A model generated the notes under the pieces. The model saw only the letters and a list, made by a program, of their open reading frames with translations, made no database searches and was not told where the DNA came from. This document shows, piece by piece, positions 8,051-17,257 of a stretch of 33,165 nt of DNA; the first letter of the stretch is position 1, and the number at the start of each line of letters is the position of its first letter. Made by a program: the position numbers and the translations under genes. Source of the stretch: Pauljensenia hongkongensis (GTDB lineage: Bacteria; Actinomycetota; Actinomycetes; Actinomycetales; Actinomycetaceae); assembly GCF_001746855.1 (NCBI RefSeq), contig NZ_CP017298.1, forward strand, positions 240,220-273,384, given 5' to 3'.

Positions 8051-9123
8051 CGCTGCCTCCTGCGCCGGGGCTGGGCCGCCTGGCCGAGGTGGCGGCCCGG
8101 CTTGATGGGGGCGACCTTGACCCGGGCGGGCTCCGCGTCGGGGCCCTCGGCGCTGGCGCGCTGCTTGGCGACCGCCTTGTTGTGCTCCTGGGTCCTCCTG
8201 CTCATCTCCTGGAAGGTGACCAGCAGCGGCGAGGCGATGAAGATCGAGGAGTAGGTGCCGGCGATCATGCCGATGAACAGGGCCAGCGAGATGTCGGTGA
8301 GGGTGCCCGTGCCCAGCAGCACCGACCCGATGAGCAGGATCGAGCCGACCGGCAGCAGCGCCACCACGGAGGTGTTGATGGAGCGCACCATCGTCTGGTT
8401 GACGGCCAGGTTCACGAACTCGGCGAAGGTGTAGTGCTTCTGGTCGTAGACGTCCGCGGTGAGCTCGCGGACCTTGTCGAAGACCACGACGGTGTCGTAG
8501 AGCGAGTAGCCGAGGATCGTCAGGAAGCCGATGACGGTGGCCGGGGAGACCTCGGCCTGCGCGATGGCGAAGACCCCCACGGTGACGGCGATGTCGTGCA
8601 GAAGCGCCAGCAGGGCGGACGCCGCCATCCTCCACGACCGGAAGTACACGGTCATGAGGAGCGCCACCAGGGCCATGAAGATCGCCAGGGACTGCGCGGC
8701 CTTCGTGGTCACCGCCGAGCCCCACGAGGGGCCGATCGAGGAGGAGGCCACGTCGGCCGAATCGACGCCGTAGGCGCCGGCCAGGGCGCTGCGCACCGTG
8801 GCGGTCTGCGCGGTGTCCAGCGAGTCCGTCTGGATGCGCACGCCGGTGGAGCCCACGCGCGTCACCTTCGCCGAGGACACGAGGCCCGTGCCCGTCACCG
8901 CGCGGGTGGCGGTCGACTCGGACTGGTCGGCGACGTTGGTCACGTCGAACTGGGAGCCGCCGGTGAACTCGATCGAGCGGTTCAGGCCGAGCAGGCCGGC
9001 CAGCGCGAAGCACACGACGATCACAGCGGCGGCGACGCCGACGAACGCCTTGCGCCTGGGGACGACGCGGTAGGACTTGTCACCCGAGTACAGGGCGTTG
9101 CCCCACTGAGCGAAACTCATCAT
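8047..9123 (-). CDS. secF: Protein translocase subunit SecF
   Basis: Membrane subunit of the SecDF complex, which uses the proton gradient to help pull secreted proteins through SecYEG. The 358-residue product has a first transmembrane helix (about 25-47), a periplasmic-side loop beginning SIEFTGGSQF (the SecF counterpart of the SecD DLQGGT motif), and then five membrane helices including the conserved GYSLYDTVVVFDKVRE. The C-terminus is basic. I chose the ATG at 9121-9123, after GGAAGGGGAACG and one base from the secD stop. A second in-frame ATG follows immediately. Confidence 0.93.
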   Translation of the reverse strand: MMSFAQWGNALYSGDKSYRVVPRRKAFVGVAAAVIVVCFALAGLLGLNRSIEFTGGSQFDVTNVADQSESTATRAVTGTGLVSSAKVTRVGSTGVRIQTDSLDTAQTATVRSALAGAYGVDSADVASSSIGPSWGSAVTTKAAQSLAIFMALVALLMTVYFRSWRMAASALLALLHDIAVTVGVFAIAQAEVSPATVIGFLTILGYSLYDTVVVFDKVRELTADVYDQKHYTFAEFVNLAVNQTMVRSINTSVVALLPVGSILLIGSVLLGTGTLTDISLALFIGMIAGTYSSIFIASPLLVTFQEMSRRTQEHNKAVAKQRASAEGPDAEPARVKVAPIKPGRHLGQAAQPRRRRQR

Positions 9124-9124
9124 T

Positions 9125-11059
9125 TCAGCGTTCCCCTTCCTGCTCGGCGGCGCCCGTCCGGACGGCATCGGCCCCCGCCTCGTCGGCGCTGGCTCGCGCG
9201 GCCAGGCGGGCCTCCCTGCGGCGCTGGGCGATGGACTTGCTCTCGTCGGCGCCGTCCGCTCCCCCGGACGCCGCCGACCCGCGGGACACGACCCTGCCGC
9301 GCCCGGCGTAGACGAGGGAGTTCTTGGCTCCCAGGTGCTCGGGGTCGAGGCCGGAGAGCTTGTGGCCCTGGCCGAAGAAGCGCGTGCGGATCAGCAGCTC
9401 CATCATCGGGTGCGTGAAGAGGAAGATCACCGCGAGGTCGATGACTGTCGTGACGCCGAGCGTGAAGGCGAAGCCCTGGACGCCGCCGACGGCCAGCAGG
9501 TAGAGGACCACGGCCGCCACCAGGTTCACGGCGTCGGAGACGACGATCGTGCGCTTGGCGCGGTCCCAGCCCTCCTCGACGGCGGCCCGCAGCGGCCGGC
9601 CCTCGCGGACCTCGTCGCGCACGCGCTCGAAGTAGACGATGAAGGAGTCCGTGGTCACGCCGATCGCCATGATGAGGCCGGCGACGCCCGCCAGAGAGAG
9701 GCGGTAGCCCATCAACCACGACAGCAGCGCGATCACCTGGTACGTGATGACGGTCGCGATGATGAGCGAGCCGGCGGAGATGACCGCCAGGCCCCGGTAC
9801 TGCCAGATCAGGTAGAGGATGACCAGGGCGAAGCCGATGACGGCCGCCCACAGGCCCTTCTCCAGGTGGTCCGAGCCCAGGGTCGCCGAGATCTGCTGCT
9901 CGGACTCGACCTCGAAGTTGAGGGGCAGGGAGCCGAAGCTGAGCTGGTTGGCCAGCGACGCGGCGGAGGTGGCGGTGAAGTTGCCGGTGATCTGCGCCTG
10001 GCCGTTGGGGATGACCGCGTTCATGGAGGGCGCGGTGATGACCGTTCCGTCCAGGACGACCGCGAAGTGGTTGCGGTCGGGGCTTCCCCTGTAGAAGCTG
10101 GAGCCCTGGGCGTCCTGGGAGTGGAAGCCGTAGAGGATCGTGGAGGACTCGGAGAACGCCTGGGTGCCCGCGTCGTTGAACTGCAGGTCCACTCCCCACT
10201 CCCCCGTGGTCTGGCCGGTGGAGTTGCGGACCTGGCCGGCGCTGGCGGCCTTGAGGTCGGAGCCGGGAACGGTCACGGGGCCCAGGATGTACTTGATCTG
10301 CCCGTTGGAGTCGCACGCCGCGTAGGGCTTGTCGGCCGCGCCCTCGGTGCGCGAGGCGTCAGCGGCCGCGGAGCAGTCGAGGGTGAGGAAGTCGTACATG
10401 ACCTGCTCGGTCACCCAACCCAGGTCCGAGGCGTTGGGGGGCGTGGAGGCGGGGGCGTCGGAGAGCCGGCCGTCCTTGTCCTGGTCGGCCGTGGCCAGCG
10501 CGGTGGCCGGGTCCATGGCCGTGGAGACCTGCTGGCCGGACTGCGCGTCCTGCTGATCGGGCTCCTGCGCCGACTGGCCGGCCCCGGACTGGGAGTCCGA
10601 TCCGGACTGGGAGCCCGACGGATCGTTCGCCTGGGTCTGGGAGGCGTCCTGGCGTACGCCCGTCGCGGCGCCCATGCGCAGCACCGGGCGGAAGTTCATC
10701 TGCGACGAGGAGCGGATGAGGTCGAGGGTCTCCTGCGAGGGCGTCCCGGGGATCGACACTGTGATGTTCGAATTGCCCATCGACGTGATCTCCGACTCCG
10801 CGACGCCCGAGGCGTCGATGCGGTTGCGGATGATGCTGATCGCCTGCGTGATGTCGTTCTCGGTGATCTCGCGCTGGCCCTCGGCCGTGGCCTTGGGGGT
10901 GAGGATCAGCTGGGTCCCGCCCTGCAGGTCGAGCGCGAGGTCGGGTACGTATGAGACGCCCTTGGTCACGTGCCCGATCACGAGTGCCGCTCCGGCCGCG
11001 ACCATCGCGACCAGCAGCACCACGAGCGAGCGCACAGGGCGGCGCTTCTTGGTTGCCAC
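9125..11059 (-). CDS. secD: Protein translocase subunit SecD
   Basis: Partner of SecF. In the 644-residue product I see an N-terminal membrane helix, the SecD motif LALDLQGGTQLILTP, the P1 head region, and a C-terminal block of five transmembrane helices with GVTTDSFIVYFERVRDE. Between them, around residues 140-180, is a low-complexity Gln/Ser/Gly/Asp-rich stretch inserted in the extracytoplasmic domain, followed by a DKDGRLSDAP segment resembling a calcium-binding loop. The start is a GTG at 11057-11059 with GGAGAG upstream. The longer frame would overlap the yajC stop and lacks a ribosome binding site. It lies 31 bases after yajC. Confidence 0.93.
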   Translation of the reverse strand: MATKKRRPVRSLVVLLVAMVAAGAALVIGHVTKGVSYVPDLALDLQGGTQLILTPKATAEGQREITENDITQAISIIRNRIDASGVAESEITSMGNSNITVSIPGTPSQETLDLIRSSSQMNFRPVLRMGAATGVRQDASQTQANDPSGSQSGSDSQSGAGQSAQEPDQQDAQSGQQVSTAMDPATALATADQDKDGRLSDAPASTPPNASDLGWVTEQVMYDFLTLDCSAAADASRTEGAADKPYAACDSNGQIKYILGPVTVPGSDLKAASAGQVRNSTGQTTGEWGVDLQFNDAGTQAFSESSTILYGFHSQDAQGSSFYRGSPDRNHFAVVLDGTVITAPSMNAVIPNGQAQITGNFTATSAASLANQLSFGSLPLNFEVESEQQISATLGSDHLEKGLWAAVIGFALVILYLIWQYRGLAVISAGSLIIATVITYQVIALLSWLMGYRLSLAGVAGLIMAIGVTTDSFIVYFERVRDEVREGRPLRAAVEEGWDRAKRTIVVSDAVNLVAAVVLYLLAVGGVQGFAFTLGVTTVIDLAVIFLFTHPMMELLIRTRFFGQGHKLSGLDPEHLGAKNSLVYAGRGRVVSRGSAASGGADGADESKSIAQRRREARLAARASADEAGADAVRTGAAEQEGER

Positions 11060-11090
11060 GGTAGTTCTCTCCAGAGCCTGTTCGGCTAGT

Positions 11091-11528
11091 TCAGTTCTTG
11101 TCGTCCGCCTCGTCGGCGGCCCCGGTCGCGGCACCGGCGTCCTCCGGCCCGTCGGACTGGTCGGCCGAGGTCTCCAGGCCCAGCACGGCCTCGTCCTCCT
11201 CGGGGGCCTCGTCGTCGTCCTCGGCCCCCTCTTGCGCGCCAGCGCCCTCGAGCGGGGGCTCCCCGCCGATCTCGCCGATCATCTGGCGGTCCCAGTACAT
11301 CTCGTGCCCGTCGGTGGTCTCCAGGACGACGATGTCGCCGTCGAGGTCCACGAAGCGCCCCCAGAAGCCCACCCGGGTGTGGACCCAGGCGCCGGGGGTC
11401 ACGGTGCGGAGCTGCTCGCGTTTCTCCTCTTCCATTTTTGCCATCTGCTGTTTGCGGGAACGGCCGGAGTACCACATGACGCCGACGGCCAGCACGAGCA
11501 TGGCGATGAGCAGAAGGTTCTGGTCCAC
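11091..11528 (-). CDS. yajC: Preprotein translocase subunit YajC
   Basis: Small single-span membrane protein that accompanies SecDF. The 145-residue product has a membrane helix near its N-terminus (about 4-21), the YajC core (RSRKQQ, then VTPGAWVHTRVGFWGRFVDLDGDIVVLET) and a long acidic, disordered C-terminal tail of roughly 60 residues. I chose the GTG at 11526-11528 (VDQNLLLIAM), which puts the helix at the N-terminus as in the family and follows AAAGAGAAC. The 14 upstream codons look non-coding. A promoter is visible about 50 bases upstream. Confidence 0.88.
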   Translation of the reverse strand: MDQNLLLIAMLVLAVGVMWYSGRSRKQQMAKMEEEKREQLRTVTPGAWVHTRVGFWGRFVDLDGDIVVLETTDGHEMYWDRQMIGEIGGEPPLEGAGAQEGAEDDDEAPEEDEAVLGLETSADQSDGPEDAGAATGAADEADDKN

Positions 11529-11578
11529 GAGTGTTCTCTTTCGTTGCGGAGGGGCGTGCGAAAAACACACGCCAGCAC

Positions 11579-11608
11579 AGTCTAGTGCGTGAACACGCCC
11601 AGGTCTAA
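11579..11608 (-). promoter_or_regulatory. Promoter of the yajC-secD-secF-apt operon
   Basis: On the minus strand, TTAGAC (11603-11608) and TAGACT (11579-11584) are separated by 18 bases and match the -35 and -10 of a housekeeping sigma factor. The predicted start near 11572 would give a leader of about 45 bases before the yajC GTG. Confidence 0.5.
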
Positions 11609-11643
11609 GCGGTAATCGTCACGGCGCGCCGCATGGCGGATCC

Positions 11644-12685
<1,042 letters not shown>

Positions 12686-12693
<8 letters not shown>

Positions 12694-13285
12694 GTCCGCC
12701 CCCCAGGCTCACGAGCGCGGAGCGGAGCATGTCCGAGGCGCCCAGCCCCTGGCCCGAGAGGGCGTCGACGGCCTTGGCGGCCTGCGCCTCGGACCAGCCC
12801 AGGCCCACCAGCGCGGCCCTGACCTCGGCCTCCACCTCCCCGGCGGGCGCGGCGGCCGGGCCGCCCTGTTCGGGCAGCTGCGCGGGCGCCCCCAGTTTGC
12901 CGCCGACCTCCAGGGCCATCCTCTGGGCGGATTTGCGCCCCACTCCGGGGATCTTCTGCAGGGTCGCGATGTCCTGGTCGCGCACCGCGCGGCGCAGGTC
13001 GTCGGGGCGCAGCACGGCCAGGGCGGCCAGCGCGGTCTTCGGGCCGATCCCCGTCACGCCCATGAGGCGCTCGAAGACGTCGCGCTCGTCGGCGGACGCG
13101 AAGCCGTAGAGGGTCAGGGAGTCCTCGCGCACCACCATGGCGGTGTGGACCACGGCCTCGTCGCCGCGGGTCAGCGACTGGGCGTGGGCGGGGGTGACGC
13201 GCACGCCGAAGCCCACTCCGCCCGCGCTCACGACGACCTGGTCGAGCCCGATGGACTCGACCACCCCACGAAGCAGTGCGATCAC
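12686..13285 (-). CDS. ruvA: Holliday junction DNA-binding protein RuvA
   Basis: Forms the tetrameric platform that binds four-way junctions and loads RuvB. The 199-residue product has an N-terminal OB-fold ([13 protein letters not shown]), two helix-hairpin-helix motifs ([16 protein letters not shown] and [16 protein letters not shown]) and a C-terminal RuvB-contacting domain after an Ala/Pro linker. The start is a GTG at 13283-13285 behind GGGAGGGGA. A 16-bp perfect palindrome of CCCCGCGG/CCGCGGGG (13310-13325) and a LexA-like box lie in the 57-base gap to ruvC. Confidence 0.96.
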
Positions 13286-13325
13286 GCGATTCCCCTCCCG
13301 TCGGCAGGTCCCCGCGGCCGCGGGG

Positions 13326-13339
13326 CGAACATGTGTACG
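13326..13339. promoter_or_regulatory. LexA (SOS) box upstream of ruvA
   Basis: CGAACATGTGTACG matches the Gram-positive/actinobacterial LexA operator pattern CGAAC-N4-GTTCG with one mismatch in the right half. It is 40 bases upstream of the ruvA GTG, and a TAGTAT -10-like hexamer on the minus strand (13340-13345) abuts it. Repression of ruvAB by LexA would fit known SOS regulons. Confidence 0.55.
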
Positions 13340-13342
13340 ATA

Positions 13343-13972
13343 CTAGCCGCGCCTGCGCGCCGGATCGACCGCTCCGGTGCGGCGTTGCGCGGCCTGCGCC
13401 TGGGCCCACGCGCGCTGCGCGGGCGTCATCTCGGTGCGGGCGGTGAGGCGGCCCGACAGGGACACCGCGATGGAGGAGTCGGCGGGCGCGCCCAGCAGCC
13501 CCGTCCCCCGCCACGCGTGGCAGATCGCGATGGCCAGGGAGTCGGCGGCATCGGCGGGCCTGGGCGCCTCGGCCAGGCCGAGGATGCGGGCGACCATGGT
13601 CTGCACCTGGGCCTTGCCCGCGTTGCCGTTGCCCGACACGGCGGACTTGACCTCGGAGGGGGTGTGGACGGCCAGGGGCAGCCCGGCGCGGCCCACGCAC
13701 GCCATGGCCGCGCCCATCACCTGCATGGTGGTGGTCACCGATTGGAGGTTGTCCTGGGCGAAGACGCGCTCGATTGCGACGACCTCGGGGCGGTGGCGCT
13801 CGATGACGGCGTCGATGGCGTCCGCGATGGCCGTGAGGCGGAAATGGGTGGCCAGGTCCTTGTCGGAGCGCGCCACCCCCACGTGCACCAGGGTGGCCCT
13901 GCGGGAGGGGTCGACGTCGATGACGCCCAGCCCGCACCGGGTCAGGCCCGGGTCGATGCCCATCACGCGCAC
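13343..13972 (-). CDS. ruvC: Crossover junction endodeoxyribonuclease RuvC
   Basis: Resolves Holliday junctions by paired nicks. The four catalytic acids are present and at near-canonical positions: Asp7 ([11 protein letters not shown]), Glu68 ([12 protein letters not shown]), Asp141 and Asp144 ([15 protein letters not shown]). The product is 209 residues with a basic, Gln/Ala-rich C-terminal tail longer than the E. coli form. I chose the GTG at 13970-13972, six bases after GGGGGAG; an ATG three codons in is the alternative. It overlaps the pdxT stop by ten bases. Confidence 0.93.
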   Translation of the reverse strand: MRVMGIDPGLTRCGLGVIDVDPSRRATLVHVGVARSDKDLATHFRLTAIADAIDAVIERHRPEVVAIERVFAQDNLQSVTTTMQVMGAAMACVGRAGLPLAVHTPSEVKSAVSGNGNAGKAQVQTMVARILGLAEAPRPADAADSLAIAICHAWRGTGLLGAPADSSIAVSLSGRLTARTEMTPAQRAWAQAQAAQRRTGAVDPARRRG

Positions 13973-14568
13973 TGCCCGCTCCCCCTGACGGCGTCGACGA
14001 AGAGCGCGTGGAAGCGGTGGTCCCCGCCGATCTCGGGGTGGAAGGAGGTGGCCATGACGGCCCCCTTGCGGACCGCGACGATGGGGCCGTCCTCCCGGTT
14101 GCCCGAGCGCGCGATGACCCGCACCCCGGGGCCCACCGACTCCACCCAGGGGGCGCGGATGAAGACGGCGCGCAGGGGGCCCCCGGCGATGCCCTCGACC
14201 CGCAGGTCCTCCTCGTGGGAGTCGATCTGGCGGCCGAAGGCGTTGCGCCTCACCACCATGTCGAGGGCCCCGAAGCACAGTTGGTCGTCCCGCCCGTCCA
14301 CGATGGTGGAGGCGAGCGCGATCATGCCCGCGCACGACCCGTAGACGGGCATGCCCGCGCCGATGCGCCGCGCCAGCGGGTCGAAGAGGCCGAAGGACAC
14401 GAGCAGTTTGGACATGGTGGTGGACTCCCCGCCCGGGACCACCAGGCCGTCCACGCCGTCGAGCTCCGGCTCCCTCCTCACGACGCGGGCGCGGGCGCCG
14501 GAGGCCTCCAGCGCCCGCACGTGCTCGGCGACATCGCCCTGCAGGGCGAGGACGCCGATGGTCACCAT
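13963..14568 (-). CDS. pdxT: PLP synthase glutaminase subunit PdxT
   Basis: Class I glutamine amidotransferase that releases ammonia from glutamine for PdxS in the DXP-independent vitamin B6 route. The 201-residue product shows VPGGEST (44-50), the nucleophile Cys79 in YGSCAG and the His177/Glu179 pair in SFHPE, so the triad is complete. The ATG at 14566-14568 overlaps the pdxS stop by seven bases, with GCGGAGCGCGG upstream, consistent with coupled translation of the PdxS-PdxT complex. Confidence 0.95.
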   Translation of the reverse strand: MVTIGVLALQGDVAEHVRALEASGARARVVRREPELDGVDGLVVPGGESTTMSKLLVSFGLFDPLARRIGAGMPVYGSCAGMIALASTIVDGRDDQLCFGALDMVVRRNAFGRQIDSHEEDLRVEGIAGGPLRAVFIRAPWVESVGPGVRVIARSGNREDGPIVAVRKGAVMATSFHPEIGGDHRFHALFVDAVRGSGQCA

Positions 14569-15464
14569 CCGCGCTCCGCGAGGCGGTGGCCGACGGGCAC
14601 GTCGTCGACGTTGATGCCCACCATCGCCTCGCCCAGGCCGCGCGACACCTCGGCGATGACGGCGGGGTCGTCGTGGAAGGTCGTGGCCTTGACGATGGCG
14701 GCAGCGCGCTTGGCGGGGTCGCCGGACTTGAAGATGCCCGACCCCACGAAAACGCCCTCGGCGCCCAGTTGCATCATCATGGCGGCGTCGGCGGGGGTGG
14801 CGATGCCGCCGGCGGTGAACAGGACGACGGGCAGGCGCCCCTCGCGGGCGACCTCGGCGACCAGTTCGTAGGGGGCCTGCAGTTCCTTGGCCGCGACGTA
14901 GAGCTCGTCGGCGGGCAGGGAGGTGAGGCGGCGGATCTCGTCGCGGATCTTGCGCATGTGGGTCGTGGCGTTGGACACGTCGCCGGTGCCCGCCTCGCCC
15001 TTGGAGCGGATCATGGCCGCGCCCTCGTTGATGCGCCGCAGCGCCTCGCCCAGGTTGGTGGCGCCGCACACGAAGGGGACGGTGAAGGCCCACTTGTCGA
15101 TGTGGTGCTCGTAGTCGGCGGGGGTGAGCACCTCGGACTCGTCGATGTAGTCCACGCCCAGGGACTGCAGGACCTGCGCCTCGACGAAGTGCCCGATGCG
15201 GGCCTTGGCCATGACGGGGATCGACACGGCGTCGATGATCCCGTCGATCAGGTCCGGGTCGGACATGCGGGCCACGCCCCCCTGGGCGCGGATGTCCGCG
15301 GGGACCCGCTCGAGGGCCATGACGGCCACGGCGCCCGCGTCCTCGGCGATCTTCGCCTGGTCGGGGGTGACGACATCCATGATGACGCCGCCCTTGAGCA
15401 TCTGGGCCATGCCGTGCTTGACCCTGGGGGTGCCGACCTCGCGCTGGGCGGTGGTGTCGCTCAT
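14562..15464 (-). CDS. pdxS: Pyridoxal 5'-phosphate synthase lyase subunit PdxS
   Basis: TIM-barrel enzyme making PLP from ribose 5-phosphate, glyceraldehyde 3-phosphate and ammonia supplied by PdxT. The 300-residue product is highly conserved: GGVIMDVV (25-32, with Asp30), the Schiff-base lysine Lys87 in [10 protein letters not shown], and Lys155 in SKGEAGTG (equivalents of Lys81 and Lys149 in Bacillus by a constant offset). The ATG at 15462-15464 lies two bases from the yebC stop, with GGAG five bases ahead. Confidence 0.96.
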   Translation of the reverse strand: MSDTTAQREVGTPRVKHGMAQMLKGGVIMDVVTPDQAKIAEDAGAVAVMALERVPADIRAQGGVARMSDPDLIDGIIDAVSIPVMAKARIGHFVEAQVLQSLGVDYIDESEVLTPADYEHHIDKWAFTVPFVCGATNLGEALRRINEGAAMIRSKGEAGTGDVSNATTHMRKIRDEIRRLTSLPADELYVAAKELQAPYELVAEVAREGRLPVVLFTAGGIATPADAAMMMQLGAEGVFVGSGIFKSGDPAKRAAAIVKATTFHDDPAVIAEVSRGLGEAMVGINVDDVPVGHRLAERGW

Positions 15465-15466
15465 GC

Positions 15467-16228
15467 TCACTCCGCCTCCTCCAGCTGGGCGCGGACCTCG
15501 TCCGACAGCGACATGTTCGTGTAGATGTTCTGCACGTCGTCGGAGTCCTCCAGCGCGTCGATGAGCTTGTTGACCTTGAGGGCGCCCTCCAGGTCCAGTT
15601 CGACCTCGGTGGAGGCCACGAACTGCACTTCGGCGGAGTCGTAGTCGATGCCGGCCTCCTGCAGGGCGGTGCGCACGGCGACCACGTCCTGGGGCTCGGT
15701 CTCGACGACGAAGCCGTCGCCCGTGTCCTCGACCTCCTCGGCGCCCGCCTCGATGACCGCCTCCATGATGGCGTCCTCGTCGATGCCGTCCGCGGGGGGC
15801 ACCTCGACGACGCCGCGGCGCGAGAAGAGGTAGGACACGGAGCCGGGGTCGGCCAGGGACCCGCCGTGGCGGGTGAAGCCCAGGCGCACGTCGGAGGCCG
15901 CGCGGTTGCGGTTGTCGGTGAGGCACTCGACCAGGAAGGCGACTCCGCTGGGGCCGTAGCCCTCGTACATGATGGTCTCGTAGTTGGCGCCCCCGCCCTC
16001 GGCGCCGGAGCCGCGCTTGACGGCGCGGTCGATGTTGTCGGAGGGGACGGAGTTCTTCTTCGCCTTCTGGATGGCGTCGTACAGTGTCGGGTTGCCCGCG
16101 GGGTCCCCGCCCCCGGTGCGCGCGGCCACTTCGATGTTCTTGATGAGGCGCGCGAAGAGCTTGCCACGCTTGGCGTCGATAGCAGCCTTCTTGTGCTTGG
16201 TGGTCGCCCACTTAGAGTGTCCCGACAT
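15467..16228 (-). CDS. YebC/TACO1 family translation or transcription factor
   Basis: A 253-residue protein with the family's diagnostic start [22 protein letters not shown] and later [15 protein letters not shown] and the GSLA loop. Family members have been described as transcriptional regulators and, more recently, as factors that relieve ribosome stalling; which applies here cannot be told. The ATG at 16226-16228 follows GGGAGAA. It is the first gene of the yebC-pdxS-pdxT-ruvC run, with a TAAACT hexamer on the minus strand (16264-16269) as a possible -10. Confidence 0.93.
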   Translation of the reverse strand: MSGHSKWATTKHKKAAIDAKRGKLFARLIKNIEVAARTGGGDPAGNPTLYDAIQKAKKNSVPSDNIDRAVKRGSGAEGGGANYETIMYEGYGPSGVAFLVECLTDNRNRAASDVRLGFTRHGGSLADPGSVSYLFSRRGVVEVPPADGIDEDAIMEAVIEAGAEEVEDTGDGFVVETEPQDVVAVRTALQEAGIDYDSAEVQFVASTEVELDLEGALKVNKLIDALEDSDDVQNIYTNMSLSDEVRAQLEEAE

Positions 16229-16380
16229 CAGTTCTCCCTTTGGGGATGGATACGTACCGCCCCAGTTTACAGTCCGGCCCGGCCCCTTCCCACTCAGGAC
16301 GCGCGCCCCGGGCCCGGGCCGACGAGGCGGGGGCCGGCCTCGCGGAACCGGGGCCAGGCGGCCGCGGTCCCCGGGCGGCG

Positions 16381-16872
16381 CTACAGCGCGGGGTCATTCA
16401 GGAGGACGTCGCGCACGCGGCAGCCCGCCTCGCCCAATCCCTCCCAGGGGCCGTCGAAGGCGAGGACGATGGCTGTGGCGGTGGGGATCCCCCAGCCGAT
16501 GAGGTCCCGGTCCCCCTCGCGCGCCAGGTAGTGGCCGGTGGCGCTCATGGTCGGCTCGTGCCCCACGATCAGGGCGGACGCTGCCCCGGGGTCGAATGCG
16601 CGCGCCAGGGCGACCGCGTCCTCCGTGTCCGCGTAGTACAGGCCCTTGTCCGCCCAGTGCTCCCCCACTGCGAGGCGGGCGCGCACGCGCTCGAAGGTCT
16701 GTGTGGTGCGCCGCGCCGCCGAGTGGACGGCGATGTCGACGCTGCCGATGCGGCTGGCCAGTGCGGCGCCGAGGCGGTCGGCCTGGCCGCGGCCTGCGCG
16801 GGTGAGGGGGCGGTCGAAGTCACGGAAGCCGTGGCCGGCTTGGGCGTGGCGGATGAGGACCAGTGTTGGCAT
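16381..16872 (-). CDS. SixA-type histidine phosphatase
   Basis: A 163-residue member of the histidine phosphatase superfamily. LIRHAQAG (RHA motif, catalytic His9) and the second His in VGHEP (about 104) are present, and the short length without the large insert matches the SixA (phosphohistidine phosphatase) branch. The target is unknown. The ATG at 16870-16872 lacks a ribosome binding site. A TATCCT hexamer (16881-16886) eight bases upstream suggests a leaderless mRNA. The frame remains open upstream, but that part lacks family similarity. Confidence 0.85.
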   Translation of the reverse strand: MPTLVLIRHAQAGHGFRDFDRPLTRAGRGQADRLGAALASRIGSVDIAVHSAARRTTQTFERVRARLAVGEHWADKGLYYADTEDAVALARAFDPGAASALIVGHEPTMSATGHYLAREGDRDLIGWGIPTATAIVLAFDGPWEGLGEAGCRVRDVLLNDPAL

Positions 16873-16880
16873 ACTGCTAA

Positions 16881-16886
16881 AGGATA
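16881..16886 (-). promoter_or_regulatory. Putative -10 element (TATCCT) for the sixA-like gene
   Basis: TATCCT on the minus strand lies eight bases before the ATG and fits TANNNT. With no ribosome binding site visible, transcription starting at or near the ATG is plausible. A GGGGC/GCCCC hairpin (16887-16899) sits just upstream. Confidence 0.3.
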
Positions 16887-16975
16887 GGGGCTCCGCCCCG
16901 CCGACGGTAGGGCGGTGCCTCCGTGGGCGGCGCGCCGTGCCCGCCTGCGACCGGTTCCACCATGAGGAGAGCGTC

Positions 16976-17197
16976 ATGGCATTGGCGAAAGGGCCCGAGC
17001 AGGGCGTGTGCTCCGCGCGCGGATGCACCCGGCGGGCGACACTGGCGATCATCTGGCGCAACCCCGCCATCCACACGGGGCGCACGAAGACGTGGTTGAG
17101 TTGCCCGGAGCACTTGGACCACCTCAAGCGCTACTTCACGTACAGGTCCTTCCCCTACGAGGTCAAGCCCTTCCCCTTCGAGGACGGCCCAGGGTGA
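16976..17197 (+). CDS. Small conserved actinobacterial Cys/His protein
   Basis: A 73-residue protein with Cys12, Cys17, Cys43 and His46, spaced like a small zinc-binding module, and a conserved core (WRNPAIHTGRTKTWLSCPEH). Short proteins of this type are widespread in actinobacteria and are sometimes mislabelled as acetone carboxylase; their function is unknown to me. The ATG at 16976 has GAGGAG seven bases upstream. The frame is open further upstream, but that stretch overlaps the start of the sixA-like gene and reads as a shadow. Confidence 0.8.
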   Translation: MALAKGPEQGVCSARGCTRRATLAIIWRNPAIHTGRTKTWLSCPEHLDHLKRYFTYRSFPYEVKPFPFEDGPG

Positions 17198-17257
17198 GGC
17201 GGTAGGCCCGGGCAGGGCGCCGACTGGGGGTACCGTTGTTCCTTTTCCCCTCCCCCG

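Noticed and set aside
5207-8254. 1,015-codon plus-strand open frame opposite rel and apt
   Set aside because: It is a shadow of rel and apt; its composition is typical of antisense frames in GC-rich DNA.
13310-13325. CCCCGCGG/CCGCGGGG palindrome as a terminator of ruvC
   Set aside because: It has no loop or T-tract, lies within the leader of ruvA and after the LexA-like box, and is probably incidental GC symmetry or a leader structure; not called separately.
16381-17127. Longer form of the sixA-like protein with an 85-residue N-terminal extension
   Set aside because: The extension overlaps the divergent small-protein gene and lacks similarity to the family, whose members begin at the [10 protein letters not shown] position.
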